A DNA stretch of 64,000 nt from the NCBI RefSeq assembly GCF_034190915.1, contig NW_026947503.1, positions 24,882,532 through 24,946,531 of the forward strand, in the 5' to 3' direction. The notes beneath the pieces were generated by a model, which saw only the letters and a program-made list of their open reading frames with translations, had not been told where the DNA came from and did not search any database. Source of the DNA: Cavia porcellus (taxonomy: Eukaryota; Chordata; Mammalia; Rodentia; Caviidae). Both the position numbers and the translations under genes were made by a program. Shown here in pieces: positions 12,420 to 25,802 of the stretch; the first letter of the stretch is position 1, and each line of letters begins with the position of its first letter.

Positions 12420-12830
12420 CACTTTTTTCCTCTGGATTCTGGGCCCTTTATATAAATGGAATTACATAGTATGTGGTTTTTTGTGTCTCTGGCTTCTTTC
12501 ATTCAATATATTTTTAAAGGGTCATCCATGTAGAAGCATCTTTCCATACTTCATTTCTTTTTGCTGACTAATTTTTTTTACATTTTAGGGATACATCACA
12601 TTTTTTTAAAGCCATGTATCAGTTGGTAGACATTTGCATTGTTTCTACTTTGTGGTTATTATGAATAATGCTGTTATATATGTTTATGTACCAGTGTTTT
12701 GTGGACATATGTTATCAGTTGTCTTGGATAACTTTGTATGTCACCTCTTAAAGAACCACCATATTGGTTTTCAAAACAGCTGTACCATTCTACATTCTCA
12801 CTAGCAAAGTATTTCAGGATATATGTATGC
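12420..12830 (-). mobile_element. Old L1 3' fragment
   Basis: Antisense ancient L1 3' ORF2/UTR. 'ggccctttatataaatggaa', 'tcattcaatatatttttaaa', 'gtggttattatgaataatgc' and 'agctgtaccattctacattc' appear in the typical order on the + strand. Confidence 0.75.
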
Positions 12831-14360
12831 ATTTGTGTTTGTGTATATAGCCATAGCCATACATATAATTTTAGATTTTTGGAACCCACGTTTAAAAAGT
12901 ATAAAAACAGGTAAAATAAACTTTAATAATATATATTATTAACCCCAAATAACCAGAATAATATCTTAATACATAAGGAATATAAAATTATAAATATAAT
13001 ATTCTACATTCTTTTTGGAATTAAGTCTTTAAAATCTCTTGGGTATTTTACCCTTGTGGTTTATCTCAATTTGGATGCTAATAGTTCATTGAAAATACTT
13101 GATGTACATTTAGAGTTCATGAAGTTGACAATTGATAGGCCCAAATTGTTCCAAATCTATCTAAATTTTTCCTAACAGAATCACATATATCAGTGTTTTA
13201 AATTTACAATACACTAATTAAAATTAAACAAAATTTAAAAATCACTTCCTTTGTCACACTAGGTACATTTCTGCTCACAAACAGCATCTGGCTAGATTGA
13301 ACAATATTGCTCTGAGTTATTCCCATTTGTCATTATAACTTAAAAATCACATTGCTTCATGGTGCAACCTTGGTTTCCTTTCCTCCCTGCAGCTGATCAA
13401 GTGCAACCTCCCTCTCTTAAATGGACTTTATCTTTTGAGCAGCAAAATTGAGCAGAAAGTACAGAAAACTCCCCTATACAGTACTTGATGCCCACACAGG
13501 CATAGGCTTCTCCATTGTTACAATCCATGACGTATCACAAATTCCCAAAGCCCTTAGCTTATATCAGGGTTTTCCGTTGGCTTGTGTGTGCTATGCGTTT
13601 GGGTCAGTGTGTACTACTTACACCTGCCCTTAGCGTATGCAATTCTGTTTTAAGGGCAGCCTTGTTTCCGGTGTGCCATATATCCCCAGCCATGCTCTAC
13701 TGGTTTGGAGCAAGTGGCAGATTGTAGCGCTTGTCATCCAAGAGAGCCCTTCTGGCCTATCTGCCCTCAACCTTTGCAGACCTCATATTTGTAATGACCA
13801 GCTCTGGCTAGGCAGCCCCTGCTGCCCTGGCTTAGGTGTCCCAGTTGGCATCCTGGCAGAACTGCTGCTTGTTGGACAGGCTCCACTGTGTGTCTTATAT
13901 CACTTTAAAAACAACATGCCACCCTTCCCCAGGGCTACCTATCTGGTTACCCTCAAGGTACAGGACAAAAGAGGACACATTCCAGTGGCCTGTGAGGTCA
14001 CAGGTAATCTGGCTTGGAAAATCAATATGGCACTGTGGGGTGGGGATAGCTTTTTGTCATGAGTTTTCATCACACCAGATCTAAAGGCTCATGTCCACAG
14101 GAGAAAAAATAGCACTGTCCTCAGGGGGAGGATCTGTGGCACAGACCTTCAGGCTTCTGAGGTTCCCAGGAATAGTGACTCTTCCTGAGAGGCTTTTGAC
14201 TCAGCAGGTCTGGAGGGGGCCTGGGAGCCTAGGTTTCCAGCAGATTCCCAGGGATTTCCAGTGACTGTACTTGGAGTATCAAGGGTTTAGGGTTTTCCCC
14301 AGGAAGGATTCAACCTGCCTGTCCTTCTCTTCCACCTTCCTCCACATCACCCCATTGCCC
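12831..14360. other. ALPK2 intron, AT-rich then unassigned
   Basis: 12900-13340 is AT-rich. 13440-13560 ('gagcagaaagtacagaaaac') may be another old L1 scrap. A 141-codon open frame at 13637-14062 (+) has no similarity I recognise and overlaps a second frame of similar length, so I do not call it a gene. Confidence 0.5.
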
Positions 14361-14364
14361 AATT

Positions 14365-14540
14365 GCTAATGAGAGCTGACACGTAGTGAGCAGAAATATG
14401 TGCCAGGGACTGTGCTAAGCCCTCTGCTTGAGTCGGCTCATCTCCTTATCTCAGCCACCCTGTGAGATAAACCCAGCTCTTATCCAGGCTCTGCAATGGG
14501 AAGTGGTAGCGCCTTGCTTTTAGCAGAGTCTGCCTGACTC
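14365..14540 (+). mobile_element. MIR SINE relic
   Basis: 'gtgccagggactgtgctaag', then 'accctgtgagataaa', matches the MIR core-to-3' order. Ancient and diverged. Confidence 0.7.
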
Positions 14541-14785
14541 TTTCCATGACTCAGAATAGCTTCCCCAATTCCATTTTAGGTCTGAGTTCCGTAACTCTCT
14601 TTGGAACTAAAATAAACTCATCAATAACTGTGGTTGATTCTGGTGAAAGGGATGAGCTCCTGATGGCAGGCGTGAGAGGGACATGTACTTGTCACTATAA
14701 ACCCTTTACTGTGTTTCACCAATGTTGTTCTCTGCCTCTGTGCAGCATTCATTTGAATAAATTAATGAGTACTTTTGAAAAATAA

Positions 14786-15000
14786 GTCAGTTAAGTGTGG
14801 TGGCACAGATCTGTAATCCCAGGTACTCAGGAGGCTGAGGCTGAAGGATCACCAGTTTGAGGCCAGCCAGGGCAACTTATCAAGATCCTATCTGAAATAA
14901 AATAATAAAATGAAAATGTTTTAGATAACTGGGCATGTAATAAGTGTGAGACCCTGGATTCAACCCCCAGCATCCCCCCACACACTTCCCCCCAAAAGAC
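14786..15000 (+). mobile_element. Composite B1+ID SINE
   Basis: A B1 body (14796-14905; 'ctgtaatcccaggtactcag', 'gaggccagccagggcaac'), an A/T-rich joint, then a decayed ID end ('accctggattcaacccccag', about 14951). Confidence 0.75.
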
Positions 15001-16684
15001 AAACAGATAAAGACAAAAGAAAGCCCGTGTCCTTTATAATTATAACCATGTATCAATATCTGGGCCTGTAATTAGGGCCAGTTCTCAGGGTAAGGATGAG
15101 ACATTCTCTTCCACACTAGGCATTCAGCTTTCCTGTGGAGATGGGGGAGGTTCCATGGGCCCTGGCCACATACCTTGTATCCTTTGAAAGTGTGCAGAAC
15201 AAACCCAGCCCCCCGCTTCCCACCAGAAGATCAACAATGTATTTACCACCTGGTGGGTGAGGACTTGTCCAGACGAGGTAATCTCTATAGTAATAGGTTG
15301 ATGAGTGTGTTAATATTAGTAAAAATAGCACATTCAAAGTCAGATGTGAGGATTCCTTTCTTTCAGATATCTTGGTGCATATTCATCTTTTGTGACATGA
15401 CGCATTAACAAAGAGGCAAAAATTGTATTAACAAAAAGTATTCTGGACTTTAGTTATTGTGTGTATGTAAATGTGATGTGAAACTTAACACCATCCCACT
15501 AACCTAAGTTAATTGCTATGATAATAAAAATGTGAATTTTAATATGTAGTTTAAAGTAATGCAGGCTAATTTCTTCTAAATCTATGTAACAAGAATCTAA
15601 TTGCTAAGAAGAATTTACAAAGACTCAGGCCTACCAGTTTTTACTGAACAAGTAAATTTCCAATGTAATTAGTCGTACTTAAGACTGCCCATGTTAGAGT
15701 ACTAGTTGGCTTAGTTTGGCTGAAATGTGGTATATATAGATGATAATATGAGGAAGATTGGGATCAGATGCTGATAAGCCTAATCACCATTCTAAACAGT
15801 AAGAAAAAACCAAGCCAAATGCCAAATAAATACTGTTTCTGCTGTGATTCACACCCCCACGCAGTGCCCCCAAAACCATGAGTCCTGAAGTCTTTATTCA
15901 CTTCACACATCTGTAATAATGCCATGGGCCTTATTTGCCCTGTCCCTCTGAGCACTGTTCAAATCATTAGCAGACGAAATATAGACATGCACAATTAACC
16001 ACAAAGAAGTCACTGGAATAAAGCTCAGGTCTAAAAACCAACACGCAGGTCTAAGAACCATTACTACAACTCTAAGGGTCATTTGAGCCACATACTTCAA
16101 AGACTGCAATCAACAGCCACCTGAGCTTTTTGCAGATCCCTGTTCCCTGTTCTACTAGGTATGGCACGATGCTCTTGCATTGCTCTTGTGCCACTGGTCC
16201 TTTGAGGTCGATGCTGAAAGGCAGCCATTGAATTGACACATGTGGCCTCAAGTCCTTTAGCTCCCTGGCTTTTCCATGCTGCACCAGCAACCTGTTGTCC
16301 CATCTTGCAGGACCCTATGCACATGACCTCTGCCATCTCTTGGTGGCCTCTTGCTACTCCCCAGCAGTAAGCATCCAGGAAGCTGGAAGCAGAGACATCT
16401 CAGTTCCCTTTTTACTTCCCTCATCCCCAAGCCAGTGACTTTCCCCACCAGGGAAAGCTAGACTCCCTGTAAGTCTGTGATCAAAATGTTCATGTCATCT
16501 GTTCATTCAACAAATGCCACCACTGAGTGGCAGGTCCCTTCCTGTGTGCCAAGGATACAACAATGTCCAGAGCCAAATCCCAGCCATTGGGTGTAGGTGC
16601 TGGGCTTCTGATGTAAAAGACAGAACATAAACACACAGGTGTACCCAGAAGTATCAGCTAGTGATGTGTCCTACAATGGAGACA
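15001..16684. other. ALPK2 intron, mostly unassigned
   Basis: No gene is seen. 16490-16580 ('attcaacaaatgccaccact', 'tgtgccaaggatacaacaa') looks like an L2/MIR relic. Several overlapping minus-strand open frames at 15764-16448 have no recognisable similarity. Confidence 0.5.
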
Positions 16685-16880
16685 CTTTTTCTTTTCTTTG
16701 TTTTTGATTACTGGACCTTCGCACTGAGCTACACCACCAACTATTTTATTTTTTATTTCTTTATGGAGGCAGGTTATCACTAAGCCACTAAATTGCCCAA
16801 GCTGGGCTCAAACTTGTGATACTCCTCCCTCAGTCTCCCAGAGTTCTGGGATTTCAGGCATGCATCACTATGCTTAGTTT
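16685..16880 (-). mobile_element. Composite B1+ID SINE, reverse strand
   Basis: A shortened ID end ('actgagctacaccaccaact') next to a reverse B1 ('gttctgggatttcaggcatg'). In minus-strand order this is B1 then ID. Confidence 0.6.
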
Positions 16881-17009
16881 TAAGGATGTTCTTTAAGAAA
16901 GATGTTAAGACTCCAAATCTTCTGACTGCTCTGAAAATGCTTCAAGTTGCCTAAGTTTGCCCAGGAGGCTGAAAGTTTGGTTCTCCTCCTACCTGTTTCA
17001 CTCTTTATC

Positions 17010-17440
17010 GCTTTCCAAGAGTTGTCACAGCAAGTGACCACATATAGGGATTTTCAGATAACAGAAATACATTCTCTCACCTTTTGGGAGGTGAGAAGTC
17101 TGAAATCACAGTGAAAGGCAAGGTTGGTGGTTCTTTCTGGAAGCTCTGGGGGAAAAGCCATCCTATGCCTTCCTCTTAACTTCTGATAGCTGTTGGCAGT
17201 CCTTAGTGTCCCTTGACTGTGTCTTGTCAATCTCTGTCATCACTGGCTCATGATCTCCCTTCCTATGTCAGATTTCCCCTTTTATAAAGACAGCAGAGTC
17301 ATTGGTGTCTCTACTCTACAATTACCATACTTTAACTTGATTACACCTGTAAACCCTATTTCCAAATGAAGTCGCATTCATAGGTACCAGTGGTAGGATT
17401 GAAACTTTCTTGGGGATTAGATTCAACCCATTCTCTGTGT
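17010..17440 (-). mobile_element. MaLR-like LTR, reverse strand
   Basis: Reverse LTR pattern: 'cagataacagaaatacattc', 'gaggtgagaagtctgaaatc', 'ccctatttccaaatgaagtc' and 'attagattcaacccattctc' in the order expected for an antisense MLT/MaLR LTR. Confidence 0.6.
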
Positions 17441-17679
17441 CTTCTTGGCCCAGAGTTCATAAATTTATCTAGCTCATTGCAATAACTTTCCTTCTAGACC
17501 ACTAGTGGCCTTCTTTGTTTGATCTGCTGACCCTGTCTTTATGACTTCCCTACACAAAAATATATGAGATATGATCAAGGTATATGGTGAATATTTAAAA
17601 AGTGTTACAGTAGAAAACATTGCTGTTTATCTCCCTCATTTTAAACACATTTTCTTCTTGTTTTTTCCACTTTATGAAG

Positions 17680-17865
17680 CTTTTTGTTGTTGTTGTTGGG
17701 TGGTCTTTTTGTCTTTTTGAGACAAGGGGGTCTCTTTCTGCAGTTCAGGCTGGCCTTGAACTCATTTTATTGCCAACGCTGGTCTTGAACTTGCAATGAT
17801 CCTCCTGCCTCAGCCTCCTGAGTGCTAGGATTACAGGCATGTGTCCTCATGCCCTGCTGTTCTTG
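17680..17865 (-). mobile_element. B1 SINE, reverse strand
   Basis: A T-rich start with a (gtt)n stretch, then 'ggctggccttgaactcattt', 'cctgcctcagcctcctgagt' and 'ctaggattacaggcatgtgt'. Confidence 0.9.
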
Positions 17866-18559
17866 AAGTCCTCTTTCCTGAGTGTCTTTCTTGTGGCTGT
17901 CTGAGTTACAGAGAGCCCTTCCCAGATCTCATTGTGTTCCAGGAAGTTTATATTTGTAATCCCATGGAAAAGTTATTGGAATTCTAGTGAGTTAATTCCA
18001 ACCTATCTCTTCCAATGCAACCCATGGTGAGAATAACGACATTAAGGAACATCTATAGTTTGGGGAACCATGAGGTCCTAAGTCCAGCTAGAGTGATGGT
18101 TAACTGGAACAAAGATCTCAACCCAGGGTTGAGCCCAGGTTTTTTATTAATTCTCAACAAGGGGAGTGGCTCAGGGATGAGTGATGGAGAGAGTGATGGA
18201 GAAGCATGTGAATTCTGTGAGCTGGTAAGTGGCCTGAAATCACCTCTGCAATACAAGGAGAGAAGGATATGCAGAGGAGTAATCTGCATAACACAATTCA
18301 AGGTAGTGTCTAATGTTTTGGGGTCGGTGCTTTAGTTCTGATATGTAATCTTTCATGCCCTGGGAAGTCATAGTCCCTTATCTCAAGGCTCTGTCCCAGC
18401 CGACAGTGTGGGCCTGGCTCTCCTTCCTGCCTGGCTCACACTTGTGTTTTGGAAGCTAGGGGTGCAGTGTAACACTGTTGCCTTGCTTCAAAGACTACAC
18501 ATCAGCACTTGATTTGCACTGCTTAAAGCCAAGTGAAGGGATAAGGAAACATTCTAGCC
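17866..18559. other. ALPK2 intron, unassigned
   Basis: No gene or repeat is recognised. Both strands carry moderate open frames at 18015-18335 without similarity I know. Confidence 0.5.
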
Positions 18560-18990
18560 AGCTCTGTTTGTATCAATACATGAAAATAGGGCCAGCTCTA
18601 GCCAAAATGGAGATAATTACTCTTCTTTCAGGGAGAATAGTCCAGGTGGTCCTCCACACTGAGTCAATTCACAATTTTTATGGCAATTTCTGTCAAATAA
18701 AAACATTACAGTGGGTCCTCATCCACCTTATTCCCTGGATCTGTCATTGTGTGACTTCTGGCTCTTTTCCCAGAGTCAAAACGGCCGTGAAAATGGAATC
18801 AATTTGGAATACAGAGGCAGTCACAACAACCCAACTAAATAAAGACGCGCACGGAAGAACTTTCAGAACTGCTTCAGAACATGGCAAGAATGATAGGATA
18901 CTACATGCATTCATAGCAAAGAGGGTTTTTGGAGGGAGATTAATAACAATATGCCCTCAACTGTAAAAGTTAAATAAATCCCAAACATGC
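18560..18990 (+). pseudogene. Mariner-family transposase fossil
   Basis: One frame around 18717-18775 reads 'HPPYSLDLSLCDFWLF', which matches the mariner/Tc1 catalytic signature HPPYSPDLxPxDyxLF. The last Asp is the third residue of the D,D34D triad. Downstream DNA also resembles the mariner 3' coding end ('cagtcacaacaacccaacta', then 'aagaactttcagaactgctt'), followed by the typical 'gagggagattaataacaat' close to the element's end. The coding sequence is split between frames and has stops, for example TAA soon after the motif. A 162-residue open frame over the same DNA (18478-18966) is in the wrong frame. The left part is too decayed to fix the 5' end. Subfamily not assigned. Confidence 0.75.
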
Positions 18991-21605
18991 ACCATCTTTT
19001 ATCATACCTTGTAAAATCCAAGAAAACAGAGACTTTAGCTGATGATGTCGCTTCTCCAGAAGCTAAGACATAGAGAGGAACATGGTGGAATTTCAAAGAG
19101 TATTTGTCAAATAAAAAACAAAGGAATTAATAAACGTAAATGCACAGGCAGCAAACGAATTAATTCCACCACTCCCCATAGTACACAGGTACCTTTTCCC
19201 TGAAGTGAATGAATTTCTCCCACACCGTGTTACTTTTGCCAGCATTTACTGTACAGTCTGTTTGTTTCCCCAGCTGGGATGTTGTTCAGTGAGCTGCATG
19301 GAGGCAGACACTGGTTTCTGATTCATCTTCGAAAGCCCAGAACAAACATAGTGCCTATTAAGATTTGTTGAATTGAATTAAATCTAAAGTAAGACAGAAA
19401 CATGAAATACCATATTCCCCCACCCCCTCCAATTTACTGCCGCCACCACATTTGCAGAGCTGGGGTGGGGGTGAGAGGTGGGGCAGGAGGTAAAATTGCA
19501 AATTCTGTAAGTTCCCCTTTCTGCTGATGTTTGAAAAATTATCTTTCTGAGTCAGCACAGGTATTTTGATACTGTCTTGAGATTTGGGGTATTTTTTTTT
19601 AAGTGATGGTTTAAAAACAAGTGCTTTCACATTACCATTAGACTGATGGTGCTGGATGGGGAAAGAAGTCATCATGAGAACTACTGACTCCTTCGTCTTC
19701 TAAATTTCTGGTTCAGAATCTAAGTCTGACAACAAACATAACTAATTCCCCCACTGCAGCCACTCTGCAAACAGAAAGGGAGTGTGATCTTGCCCAAGCC
19801 TTTATGAGAACATTGTAAAGTGTGCGATACTGATGACAGGGTCTTGGAGCCTGCACTAGTGACAAATTGGTGACAAGGGGTAGATTCCTAATTGACTGAA
19901 TTCCACTCTTAGGATGAACTTTGCTAACCATAGAAGCAGGCCTAAGCTCCAGAAGAGAGCCAGTGTCCCCATAGTTGTCTCACTGCTACAGTGTCATTCT
20001 AGATCTTTCTAGTCAAGTGGCAGAACTTCAGTACGGAGTGTGGCTGGCACGATGGAAACCACCCTCTGGAGAGGTGAGAAATGAATGGTTGTGGGTTGAG
20101 CACTGTCCCTTCAAAACTTGTATTCACCTAGAGCCTAAAGTGTGGCCTTTAATAGTAAGATCTTTGCAGTTCTAATTAGTTCAGATGGGGTCACAGTAAT
20201 TAAAATGAGCCTTAAATCTGGTGACCAGTATCCTTGTCAGAAAAGAAGATACACAAAAAGATGCGTTGAGTAGATGGTCACAAATAGGCAGAGGTATAGT
20301 CTGGAGTAGTGCCTCTCCAACTCAAAGAATGACAAGGAATGCTGGAAGCCCCGGGAGCCACCAGAGGCAAGGGAGGATCCTTCCCCACCATCTTCTGAGG
20401 ACACCTTGACTTTAAACTGCCGACTCCCAAAACTGAGAGAATATATAGGTGATATTTTAAGCCATCCAGTTCATGGTCTTTTGTTACTGCATCCTCAGAA
20501 AAGGTATAGAGTTGCCAACAGTGGGTAGAAGGAATTATTACCAAAATTTTTTCGTTTCCCATTTTTGTCTCCAGGATCTTCTTTCAAAGCAACTCAAGAC
20601 ACTAAGGTCACCACAGGGGAGAGGTAGAAAGAGCAATGGGGGTTGCCCTGAAGTAGTGATGTGGGTGGGGTTGTGCTGTGGAAAACAAACAGATGAAAAG
20701 AAACGGATTTCTGTTTAAGCAAGGCAACACTCTTTAAAGTTGGGCTCTGTTGAGACAGTGGTTTTCTGAATTCTTTTTTTTTTTTTTTTCTTTTTCTTAG
20801 TGCAGAAAGTCTGAACTCTGCATGGTCAGAACACAAAAGCAGTGGAGGGTAGGGGCAAGTACCCTCCACTATTTCCCCATCTCCATTGGAGATGCCAAGA
20901 GATGGGAGATGGCAGAGACAGAGTCAGGGGGACTCCACAGGGGGATTTCGATCCTGACTTCATTTCTTCTGATGCTAGGACTGTGTTAGAACAAGGTGAG
21001 GGAAACTGGGGATAGGAGAGCTTTCCTTACTTCCCTTTTAGGGCCTTGGAGCCAGCCAACTCTCTCTTTAACCGTCTGGCAGCATCTGGACACCAATTCC
21101 AGACGAGCAGGGCCAGGGAAGCAGAACTGAAAGGGCGCACACATTCCCTGGGGATGTTCAAGGTAAAAGAAAAATGAGTGTAAGGATAGGAAACTTGACC
21201 CTTTAGTTACACTTTGGAATTGTGTGATTCTCTGGCCATGGTAAACAGGCGTGGCCACCATCCCTCCCAGCGCCTTGATTTAGTTGGCGCAGCTATCTGA
21301 TGTCTTCTGGGTAGTATATATTTCAAACCTCAGTGGTTCATGTTGCCTCAAAAGGTGAAGAGAACACAACATGCTTCTGTCCTTCTACTCAAAAGAGAAC
21401 ATAAATGTTTAACTTAGATAAAAACAAAAAACAGGAAACCCAACACCTAATTATTAGTGATGAAGAGTTTTACTTACCTAGAAGCCACATACTAAGCAAA
21501 GGACAGAACCTTGAGATAAGTTTCCAAGTCAGAAAGTAATATGTTAATAGAGATGAGATAAGGGGGTGGAGGAGGAGAGAATATGAATTGGCAAAAGTGT
21601 GTTGG
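18991..21605. other. ALPK2 intron, mostly unassigned
   Basis: 19240-19370 ends 'acatagtgcctattaagatt', like an L2/MIR 3' end. No coding sequence is supported. A poly-T run lies at 20775-20790. Confidence 0.5.
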
Positions 21606-21705
21606 GCAGCCCAGGGGTTTAGCTCAGGGGCATAAGCACCTGCCTGACAAGTACAAGGTCATGAATTCAATCCTTGGTACCAAAAAAAAAAAAAAAAAAA
21701 AAAAA
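21606..21705 (+). mobile_element. ID SINE
   Basis: 'ccaggggtttagctcagggg' through 'aatccttggtacc', then a long A run. The flanks aagtgtgttgg and aagtgttgg are a likely imperfect target-site duplication. Confidence 0.88.
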
Positions 21706-24700
21706 AGTGTTGGACCAAGAGCATACTGGATGGATGATCACTCACTGGACATAATTTTAAACACCTACTATGTGTACCAAGTTGAATAAAACTGACTCAG
21801 AACTCTTGCTCATGGATCTCAGTTTCCCGGGAAATTTTGTCTCCCCTGCTAAAGAAAGCTACCTCTGAACCCAAGGAGGTGACATTATTCCCAACCCTCT
21901 TGCAACCATACTGCCTGCAGGGATATTTTCTGGGGATCACAAAATGAAAACTAAGGACCCCGAGCTCTCCTGTTGACCCACTAGGGAAGATAAATGGGAT
22001 GTATCAAGCCTTAAACCTGGATGTTCTCCTCATCCTTTGGTAATCATAATATATGGCAGGCAACCTGCCTACTATTTATGTTTGTATTCAGAGTTTCCGA
22101 GTGCCAAATACCATCAGTACTGCACTGTATACTTTGAAGCCCACACTAAATAGGCAAAGCCTGAGTGTAGTAACTGTGACAAGTATTTCCTGTTTCTATA
22201 GTTTACAAGAACTTGCTTTGTACAAGGTATTATTGTCAGTGCAGTACGGTAATTGCTACTACCTTGGTTTTGATTTTGCTCACAAATTCTAGAAACTGTA
22301 AAGAGAAATATTGATTTGGAACACTCTCCTGGAACCTGAGTAGGATTTAAATTTTCCCCTTACTATCCAGTCTGAAATCTTCAGCAGTTTCAGTCTGTGG
22401 GAAGTAAAAAGTACTATTACACTCACCCCAGGCTTAAAGCTTACAGCAGAGATTGCTTCAGAGGAACTACAGGCCCTTAGAAGGGGATCCATGGACCTGT
22501 GGGCATCCAGAAGACCCTGAAATTATATGCAATGTTGTGGGAGTAAAATGAAAAAGCTGTAACTTTCCTTAGTTCTTTCCAGTGGTCTGTACCCCACATG
22601 TGTTAACAAATTTGGGGGCCCATTGTCCCTGGTCTTCCATTCTGTGAATGCGGTGGTTTTCAGTGCTTGGGTCAGATCTATGAGCCTAAGATCACTGGTA
22701 GGGCCTGTAAATTCACGTGGCATAGACTACAAAAAGGCATAAGCAAGAGATGAAGGAGGCAGAAAAGCTAGGAACCCAGAGAGCAGACCCCTTGGGGTTA
22801 CCCCTTCTCTACTTGGAGGTCTCTCCCCTGCTCTCTCTGAGGCCCCTGCTAGGTCATCTCAGATTAGTCCATATATGGTAATGTGCTGTGTCATTTTCTG
22901 TAACAACTCTGGTAGTTACTAAGAAGATTAGAAGCCTTTGGAGTCAAAGGAAACTGGTTCCAAATGAAGGGTGAGGTTAACCCCATTTTAATGTTTGTAC
23001 TGTTTACATAGCAGTGGGTCACAGAACACAGAACTGTCACAGAGGTGGAAAGATCCTATCTAACCCTCTTACTTTGTGGTGGAGGAAACAATTCAGAGAG
23101 ATCCCATGACTGCTCTGAAGATACTTTCCATGTAGCAGCAGACCCAGGACCAAACTCGGGTGTTTAGAGTTGCAGCAATTGTTCTTCCATCAATTAAGCC
23201 CACTTTCCTTTCATCTCATCCAAGTCCTTGTCTCTTCAAGACGAAGGAGAAAAAAGTCAAAAATAAAGAAGCCAAACTCAGACTACTCAGAAATAGTCAG
23301 CAGCAGTTACAGCCCCCTCTCTTCGCATGTTTACGTCTCTCCTGGTGGCATTTTATGGGAATAAGAACTTTTCCAAACCTCTCCGAGCCAACTTCCAGAT
23401 TCAAGAAAGCCTAGATGTGTGCACTTTTCTGACTGATTTTACATGAGATTTTGCCACTTACTGGTTATATCCTCTGTGAGAGCAGGAGGTATGTATCTAA
23501 CAATTCATAACCCCAAGTCCTCAAGTCCTACGTATCGATGCAATCTTATGAACATTAACTATATCAATGTGTGTAAAGCGATTAGTAGCATTAGTAGTAC
23601 TACGACTGCTGAGCTCACATCACATAAAATGCACCAAAACACACTGAAAATTCCTGGCTTGTGCTCATACCACTGCTCATTTAGAGCCCTTATACAAGCC
23701 ATGGAAACCCTGTCCTCTCCCAGAGATCCACTGGTACTTCACAAATGCTGAGCCTTTCCCAAGAAATCAAGATAAGCTTGCAAGCCCAGCTAGCTAAAAT
23801 GTGTTATATGCCAGGAAGGAGTGAATTAAAAAGAGCTGGTCAAAGGACAGGAATGTTTGGAATCCAGTTTCACAACTGGAGAATTTACATGAATTATCAA
23901 GTCAAGCACACTCTTCCTCTTTATCATGTATTATTTTAACATTCAAAGCGTTTAGAGAATTTTTTTTTTCTGGACTACTAGGTAACTCCTAAAAATAAAT
24001 TCAAGTTCTTGAAATATTCTGGTTTGCTTTAAGCTTTCTTTGGCTGGTGACTTGGCTATTTTTAGCTTCACAGCCCCAGGTGGTATGGATTTGATGACCA
24101 ATGACCAATGACTGATGATGCTGAGCCTGCTCTGAAGGCTCAGCAGATACTTAGGAAAGGTTATTCACGGGCAGGGCCACAGCACCCCAGAAGGTTGGGG
24201 CTGGGGACAAACTCATTTAAAGATTCTTGGAACCACAGGGAAAATAGATGACGTGTAGACAACCTTGAAGGACATAGTGCTTTTTAGATTTAGTCCGGAT
24301 AAATAAGCAAGAACATTAAAAGAGTATTAAGGAAAGAAATAGCAGTCGGAGTAAGAAAATTATCTTATGGTAGGTAGGACATACTGGCTTCTGGAGTGTT
24401 GCCCAGGTGAAGTTTAAAGCTTTAAGGGGCTTGCCTGTCGTGGCCCTGGGTAGTTGTTCTTGGCCTTTAGACCCATGGCCTCGATCTTTGATGATCCATC
24501 TTCTCATATTTCCCCCTTCCCCCTCCTGACTCTACTTCAAGTTCACCTTGCCTCAGGCCCTTTTGATCCCTTGGCATTTGCCCAGGCCCTGAGCTCCCTT
24601 CCCAGGAACCACAGCTCTTGCCCTTTGTGACACTGTCCTTCAATTTAATCCCCGTAGAGGCTGCCCAGTGTCTCCAGAGGCCTCACACACCATCCACTTC

Positions 24701-25024
24701 ATCTCCCAGAGATGTATTTTTCTCATACCCATTAGGAGGTTTTTAGCAACTTTTAATAGAATAACAAAACAACAGTATTCTAAAATATAGAAGGACCCTT
24801 GTTGTTCACAAGAACTCTTCTGGGAGAATGTCATGTTGTCATACCAGCAGCTCAATGATGTCTGTAAATTTGCAAATTCTTTCTCTTTCTGGCCTTTGTC
24901 ATAGTGAATTGGCTTTTCCTTCTTGTGCTGGTTGTCCCAGGTCTGGAAGATGACAGTTTATTGTGTCAGGCATCACATTTTGATCAAAGGAAAGTTTAGG
25001 CAAGCTATCCATTATATCCGTACT
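21706..25024. other. ALPK2 intron, mostly unassigned
   Basis: No gene is seen. 23030-23160 resembles an MIR/L2 relic ('ggtggaggaaacaattcaga'). The open frames around 23160-23940 have no known similarity. Confidence 0.5.
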
Positions 25025-25385
25025 TGCTGTGGTATGAATGTGCTCCCCAAAAGTTCATGTGTTGGCAACTGAAGTCCCAGTCAATTTGTTAACAGTATTT
25101 GAAGATAGGGCCTTTGAGAGGTGATTAACATTAGCTGAGATGATGAAGGTAGGGCCCTCTTGATGCCATTAGTGGCTTATAGGAGGAGGAAGAGAGACGT
25201 GAGCCAACACACTTTGCTCTCCACCCTCATACGAACAACAGGAAGAACCTTGTCCGATGCTGAGCAGATGCTAGTGTCATGTACTCTGGACTTCCTGCCT
25301 TGAGGACTGAGTCAAAGAAACTTTTACTCTTTATAAATTACTTGGCCCCTCAGGTATTTTGTTATAGCAACAGAAAATAGTTTAT
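25025..25385 (+). mobile_element. MaLR-like LTR
   Basis: 'tgctgtggtatgaatgtgct', 'gggcctttgagaggtgatta' and a terminal 'tttataaattacttggcccc' followed by 'tgttatagcaacagaaaata' reproduce the MST/MLT LTR layout. Confidence 0.75.
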
Positions 25386-25724
25386 CGTTTTTCTCTTTGT
25401 ATTCTTTCATCTATTTATTCATGCAGCAAAATTTTTTGAGCCCATTACATACACTAAGTTTAGAAATGAAAAATAAGAATTCTTTCCTGTGGAACTTTTG
25501 AGGAAGCAGATAAATAAATAGGTAGTCATGTTGTACATAAAGAGGACCATTTCAATCTTATACTCAAAAGTGTCTCAGAGCCCAGCAATTCTGGATTTAT
25601 ATTAATTGATAATCTCAGTAGCTGAATGGGCTGTTAGAAGGTGGGACCTGGCTGGAAGTGGGTTGTGGGAGGAATGACCGGGTAGAGTTTGTTCCAGCTT
25701 CTCTGATTAGAAAAATGTGGGCTT

Positions 25725-25800
25725 AGTTAGAAAATGTGGGCTTAGTTCAGTAGTAGAGTATTCATGTAGCAGCTGTGTGGACTTGGATTCCATCTGTACA
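25725..25800 (+). mobile_element. ID-like SINE remnant
   Basis: 'ggcttagttcagtagtagag' followed by 'gtggacttggattccatctg' is a decayed ID body whose tail runs into a microsatellite. Just before it a 19-bp unit (agaaaatgtgggcttagtt) is tandemly doubled. Confidence 0.55.
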
Positions 25801-25802
25801 GA

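Noticed and set aside
13637..14062. 141-codon + strand open frame
   Set aside because: No known domain, and an overlapping frame of similar quality exists. It is more likely chance in GC-richer intron.
18478..18966. 162-codon + strand open frame
   Set aside because: It lies over a mariner fossil but in a different frame from the transposase motif.
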